Source: Bacteroidales bacterium
GTDB lineage: Bacteria; Bacteroidota; Bacteroidia; Bacteroidales; F082
Direction: 5' to 3'
DNA: 28,622 nucleotides
Assembly: GCA_900769945.1 (NCBI GenBank)
Contig: CAAGIO010000035.1
Location: forward strand, 1 to 28,622
The notes beneath the pieces were generated by a model that saw nothing but the letters and a program-made list of their open reading frames with translations, was not told where the DNA came from and made no database searches. Position numbers and translations under genes: made by a program. Below are positions 25,640 through 28,622 of this stretch, piece by piece; within the stretch, counting starts at the first letter, position 1; the number at the start of each line of letters is the position of its first letter.

Positions 25640-25805
25640 ATTACTGTCCGCTAAACCATAACTCACCTATCGCAACCCCTTGAATGTAAGGAGTTGGTCA
25701 ACATTTATCGTATGGATAAGCCCCTTTATTGTATCTACGTGTCTTCCGGCGGCGATTCAGAGGCTTCGGCAAGCATTCTTTTCAAAAGTTCTACCGGACA
25801 GTGAT
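25640..25805. mobile_element. 166-bp element with 16-bp inverted ends (MITE-like or collapsed insertion sequence)
   Basis: The left end ATTACTGTCCGCTAAA (25640-25655) is repeated in inverted form at 25790-25805 (minus strand ATCACTGTCCGGTAGA), 13 of 16 matching. The same sequence occurs at 7506. The inside has no gene: only short open frames, none recognised. It lies 5 bases after the pst terminator. No clear target duplication was found. It may be a non-autonomous element or the fused ends of a deleted one. Confidence 0.6.
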
Positions 25806-25942
25806 AAAAATCAACCTTACTTCCGAACCAAGGGTCAATGGTAGAATGGAAAAGAATCTCCTTAAGCAAGGAGAAAAAAGTTGAATTTTAAAGCATATTA
25901 TGTTTTTTTGCTTAAAAATTATTGAATATGCGAAATTATGAT

Positions 25943-25950
25943 TATATTTG
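25943..25950 (+). promoter_or_regulatory. -7 promoter element (TATATTTG) for the Rpn gene
   Basis: Exact TAnnTTTG match, ending 24 bases before the ATG at 25975. An ATTG at 25921-25924 lies 18 bases upstream as a possible weak -33. The stretch from 25806 to 25942 is otherwise A/T-rich, with one small hairpin (25858-25873) and nothing else recognised. Confidence 0.55.
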
Positions 25951-25974
25951 CAAACAAACAATACGCGTAAAAAT

Positions 25975-26859
25975 ATGGAAGTATGCAATAAATATATCAG
26001 ATTTGACTGGGCTGTGAAGCGTATGCTCCGTGACAAGGCCAATTTCTCGGTGTTAGAAGGTCTTGTTACCGTTCTTATCGGCACGCAGATAAAAATACTC
26101 GAGATACTTGAGAGTGAAGGCAATCAGGAAAATGCCTCAGATAAGTTCAACAGGGTGGATATTAAGGCAATAAACGACCACGGAGAGATAATTATCGTGG
26201 AAGTACAACTGACACGCCAACTCTATTACCTGCAACGCATGCTTTATGGCGTCTCGAAAGCTATCACAGAGCATATCGAGATAGGAAATAAGTATGATAA
26301 AGTGAAGAAGGTATATTCTATCAACATCTTGTATTTTGACCTTGGAAAAGGAGATGACTATCTTTATCATGGCAAAACGGTATTCACGGGTGTGAATACC
26401 GGCGATTTACTGCAGGTGAATACCCGTGAGCAGGATGAGATAAAGATGAAAGTCCCAGAAGATGTGTTCCCGGAATATTTCATCATACGTGTAAACAATT
26501 TCAATGATGTGGCGACCACTCCTATTGAAGAGTGGGTTGACTATCTTAAGAACAACAGGATAAAGGATACTACGCATACACCAGGACTCAGGGAAGCGAG
26601 AGAGAAACTGCTATATCTGACAATGAACGACAAGGAGCGGCAGGCCTATGATGCACACATGGATGATATTATGGTGCAGAATGACATATTGGATACTGCC
26701 AAAATGGAAGGTCGTGCAGAAGGTCGTGCAGAAGGTCGTGCAGAAGGTGAAAGTAGTAAAGCTTTATCTATAGCCATGGGTATGAAAGCTGATGGTGTCA
26801 GCATTTCATTGATAGAAAAATATACTGGATTGTCAGCAGATGAAATAGCAGGATTGTAA
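25975..26859 (+). CDS. Rpn-family PD-(D/E)XK nuclease (recombination-promoting nuclease/putative transposase)
   Basis: Predicted DNA endonuclease of 294 residues. The nuclease core (about 6-200) begins with FDWAVKRMLRDKANFSVLEG. It carries the catalytic pattern Asp62 (RVDIKA) followed by Glu76-x-Gln78 (IVEVQL), with the YLQRMLYGVSKA helix behind it. After LRFxxMNDKER-like sequence (YLTMNDKERQAYD) comes a C-terminal EGRAEG repeat linker and a short helical tail (LIEKYTGLSADEIAGL). Family members promote recombination in E. coli, and some act in phage defence. They are not true transposases. The ATG at 25975 is preferred, because a TTG reading starts inside the promoter. It is a monocistronic-looking accessory gene. 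Confidence 0.88.
   Translation: MEVCNKYIRFDWAVKRMLRDKANFSVLEGLVTVLIGTQIKILEILESEGNQENASDKFNRVDIKAINDHGEIIIVEVQLTRQLYYLQRMLYGVSKAITEHIEIGNKYDKVKKVYSINILYFDLGKGDDYLYHGKTVFTGVNTGDLLQVNTREQDEIKMKVPEDVFPEYFIIRVNNFNDVATTPIEEWVDYLKNNRIKDTTHTPGLREAREKLLYLTMNDKERQAYDAHMDDIMVQNDILDTAKMEGRAEGRAEGRAEGESSKALSIAMGMKADGVSISLIEKYTGLSADEIAGL
26707..26742 (+). repeat. 12-bp in-frame tandem repeat, three copies
   Basis: Unit GAAGGTCGTGCA, three identical copies followed by a partial fourth, encoding EGRA repeats in the Rpn linker. Unit length is a multiple of 3, so copy changes alter linker length without a frameshift. Confidence 0.9.
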
Positions 26860-26892
26860 ATATTTAAACCTATTTAAATTTTCCTATTATAT

Positions 26893-28488
26893 ATGAGCTG
26901 TACAGTTTTTATCAATGTTTATGAGAGCTACATTGACCGTGGAGCCACAGTCAACAAAACTCCTTCCGAGCACTATGAAATAGACGAGGAAGATATAAAG
27001 ATTGGAAAACCCCTGCCCAAGTGGAATTCAGGGCGTGCTCCCATTGTGAAAGCATACAATAGGCAGCAGATAAAGTTGGAGTATAACGGCAAAACATTCC
27101 TCATCAAGGAAGGAGAAGAGGTAACGGTAGCCAGCAGCGGGCATGACGAGGGTATGGGTGTCAGTGTTCAAGAATATTACTGTGTGAAACTCATCGCCAC
27201 AAAAATCACCTATGAAGGCGGCTGGCAGTCACAAAACACTATTATGCAGAAGTTGGAAGGTCCCATAGGCGAGGGTGAAGTAATATACCCTAATGGCGAT
27301 AGATTCAAAGGTTTTTTCCATCTCAGCTATGCCTGCATCAACGGTCCAGCGTATGCTGCCGAAGGCCGCTATGAGTTTGCCGACGGCTCATATATCGAAA
27401 AGGCTTGGATTACCACAGCAAACGACTTTAATCCTGATCACTGGGGGCTGAAAGGTGTGTTCCGCATCCACCATCACCGTGGATATGATTCCATCGCCAT
27501 GTACATTCGTGGCAAGCGCTACGGCTTCGAACTATATCTGCCTGATGCTTCGAAGGAAAAACCATGGGTTAGGGAATGGTTCGAAGGCAATGAAATAATA
27601 CGCTATACAGGACCTGACGAAAGAGAAAAGCTTGAGGTGACCGACTACGAAATTGACGAGACGAGCAAGGCAGACTGCATGACGCTGCGACTGACACTTG
27701 GCAATGGCTGTCGTATTGAGCAACAGGGAGGAAAGTTTGAGGCAAATCATTATGACAACTATATCTACCATCCTTATACCCATTCCACCATCCATCTCCC
27801 TGATGGCGATATCCTTGACCACGATGGATCCTGCGTGCGTGAGTTCAAACCTTATGACGGGTATGTCGATGTATTTAGTGCAAAAACAGGCAAGTGCCGC
27901 ACGGAACTCTGGGAGAAAGGAAATATGAAAAGCCATCAGGAATGGACGTACGACCAGCGTTTTATCAACAGTGTGGAATTGCCCAATCCTACCGGCGCCC
28001 ATGGCAAGATGACTGCCTTCGTTTGGAAAGATGGTCATATCGAGTACAATAATAAGGAGTGGGTATATGACGGTGAGGTGATGCACAACCGTCCCCATGG
28101 GAAAGGTGTGCTTCAGGGCGACAGATACCATCAAAATCGCCACATTGAAGGGGAGTTCGCCAATGGTGTTTACGTCAGTAAAGAAAAAGACCTGGATGGC
28201 GAAATCACGTTGCATGTCAAAAGCGGACACTATCTTGGAGACGACTGGAAATATGAGGAGAAGGATATCGTTGCCAGACGGGGCACTCTCAATATCAAAG
28301 GTTTCTGGAATTATGAGATTACGAGCATCAAGTCTGACTGCATCACCATCGAATTTTATGAAGAGAAATATGAGGTACGTCCAGGCAAGCCGCTTCACCT
28401 TTATAATGAAATAGAAGGTCGTGAGTGGAGTGACGGCTGCGTATATGACAGCGACGAATATAATCTGGAACTGACGTGGGTAGATTGA
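26893..28488 (+). CDS. MORN-repeat-containing protein of unknown function
   Basis: A 531-residue protein with no signal peptide or membrane helix, so probably cytoplasmic. MORN-like units are visible at GEGEVIYPNGDRFKGFF (about 132-148), GRYEFADGSYIEKAW (about 158-172), VYDGEVMHNRPHGKGVLQGD (about 389-408) and IEGEFANGVYV (about 415-425). Between them are long β-rich stretches with many Trp, Tyr and His residues. The N-terminal 90 residues are different and unrecognised. MORN repeats usually mediate membrane or protein contacts, which does not fix the role here. It lies 33 bases after the Rpn gene on the same strand with no -7 element between them, so co-transcription is possible. A long antisense frame inside it is a shadow. 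Confidence 0.7.
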   Translation: MSCTVFINVYESYIDRGATVNKTPSEHYEIDEEDIKIGKPLPKWNSGRAPIVKAYNRQQIKLEYNGKTFLIKEGEEVTVASSGHDEGMGVSVQEYYCVKLIATKITYEGGWQSQNTIMQKLEGPIGEGEVIYPNGDRFKGFFHLSYACINGPAYAAEGRYEFADGSYIEKAWITTANDFNPDHWGLKGVFRIHHHRGYDSIAMYIRGKRYGFELYLPDASKEKPWVREWFEGNEIIRYTGPDEREKLEVTDYEIDETSKADCMTLRLTLGNGCRIEQQGGKFEANHYDNYIYHPYTHSTIHLPDGDILDHDGSCVREFKPYDGYVDVFSAKTGKCRTELWEKGNMKSHQEWTYDQRFINSVELPNPTGAHGKMTAFVWKDGHIEYNNKEWVYDGEVMHNRPHGKGVLQGDRYHQNRHIEGEFANGVYVSKEKDLDGEITLHVKSGHYLGDDWKYEEKDIVARRGTLNIKGFWNYEITSIKSDCITIEFYEEKYEVRPGKPLHLYNEIEGREWSDGCVYDSDEYNLELTWVD

Positions 28489-28622
28489 CAATCAGCCGCT
28501 GCCAGACTTCTTCAAAGGGAACAGGAGGAATGCGCTATATCATACAAACCCTAAGAAAGGTAACGCCAACTCATGGCATGCTGTTATCCGAGTTCCGAGG
28601 GAATGCCGGATAATTGCATACT
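28489..28622 (+). other. Unassigned sequence at the right edge
   Basis: No gene is recognised. One frame stays open from 28484 to the edge (DNQPLPDFFKGNRRNALYHT onward) but lacks a start codon. Another has an ATG at 28530 behind AGGAGG, but encodes only 27 residues. Neither is supported enough to call a gene. Confidence 0.3.

Noticed and set aside
25948..25974. TTG start for the Rpn gene
   Set aside because: The TTG is the last three bases of the -7 element, so it would lie upstream of the transcript start.
25791..26123. 110-residue minus-strand frame before and into the Rpn gene
   Set aside because: It is antisense to the Rpn N-terminus and runs across the IS end and promoter, with no recognisable motif.
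27532..28491. 319-residue antisense frame as a gene
   Set aside because: It lies wholly inside the MORN gene on the other strand. The plus frame has repeat motifs and a plausible start; the antisense one matches nothing.
28530..28613. 27-residue ORF behind AGGAGG near the right edge
   Set aside because: It is very short with no recognised product, and Bacteroidota rarely depend on Shine-Dalgarno sites, so the motif adds little.

Overview
The window comes from the phylum Bacteroidota, most probably the order Bacteroidales. The evidence is a complete type IX secretion core operon (porP-gldK-gldL-gldM-gldN), a secreted protein with a type IX sorting tail, several TAnnTTTG (-7) promoters, and almost no Shine-Dalgarno sites. 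GC content looks to be in the mid-40s. Prevotella-like gut or oral lineages fit, but the genus cannot be fixed from sequence alone.

Left part (1-7403). It opens with an rRNA pseudouridine synthase (RluB type) whose start lies off the left edge. Its N-terminus is a 39-bp tandem repeat encoding an Arg/Gly/Asp-rich tail. Next come a type IX-secreted endonuclease/exonuclease/phosphatase-fold protein, a short-chain fatty acid permease, DNA primase (dnaG), a convergent EamA-type exporter, and an iron/manganese superoxide dismutase.

Scar region (7404-7957). This gene-poor stretch holds four remnants or elements in a row: the last 32 codons of a YhcH/YiaL-family gene, a 32-bp insertion-sequence end, an ORF-less group IIC intron of about 366 nt, and the rho-independent terminator of the gld operon. 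The intron sits directly behind the terminator, which is the classic target of class C introns.

Envelope and replication block (7958-18568, minus strand). Reading right to left: dnaX, a PlsC-type acyltransferase, an M23 peptidase and the site-2 protease rseP, then porP and gldK-L-M-N. The gld/por genes build the outer-membrane ring, the PMF motor and the partner-protein barrel of type IX secretion. The endonuclease at 1065-2354 is a likely client.

Phosphate block (18680-25634). A PhoB/PhoR-like two-component pair (minus strand) is divergent from a porin plus pstS-pstC-pstA-pstB operon (plus strand). The shared intergenic region carries a perfect 9-bp inverted repeat and further GTAAC motifs that could be the regulator's operators. 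No phoU follows pstB. The operon ends in a strong terminator.

Right accessory part (25635-28622). A 166-bp element is bounded by 16-bp inverted repeats that match the insertion-sequence end at 7506. It is followed by an Rpn/PD-(D/E)XK nuclease gene with its own promoter, a large MORN-repeat protein of unknown role, and a short unassigned tail.

Most of the window is standard Bacteroidales biology. The items most worth a second look are the ORF-less group IIC intron with its neighbouring IS scar, the short non-autonomous element using the same ends, the repeat tail on RluB, and the Rpn/MORN pair.
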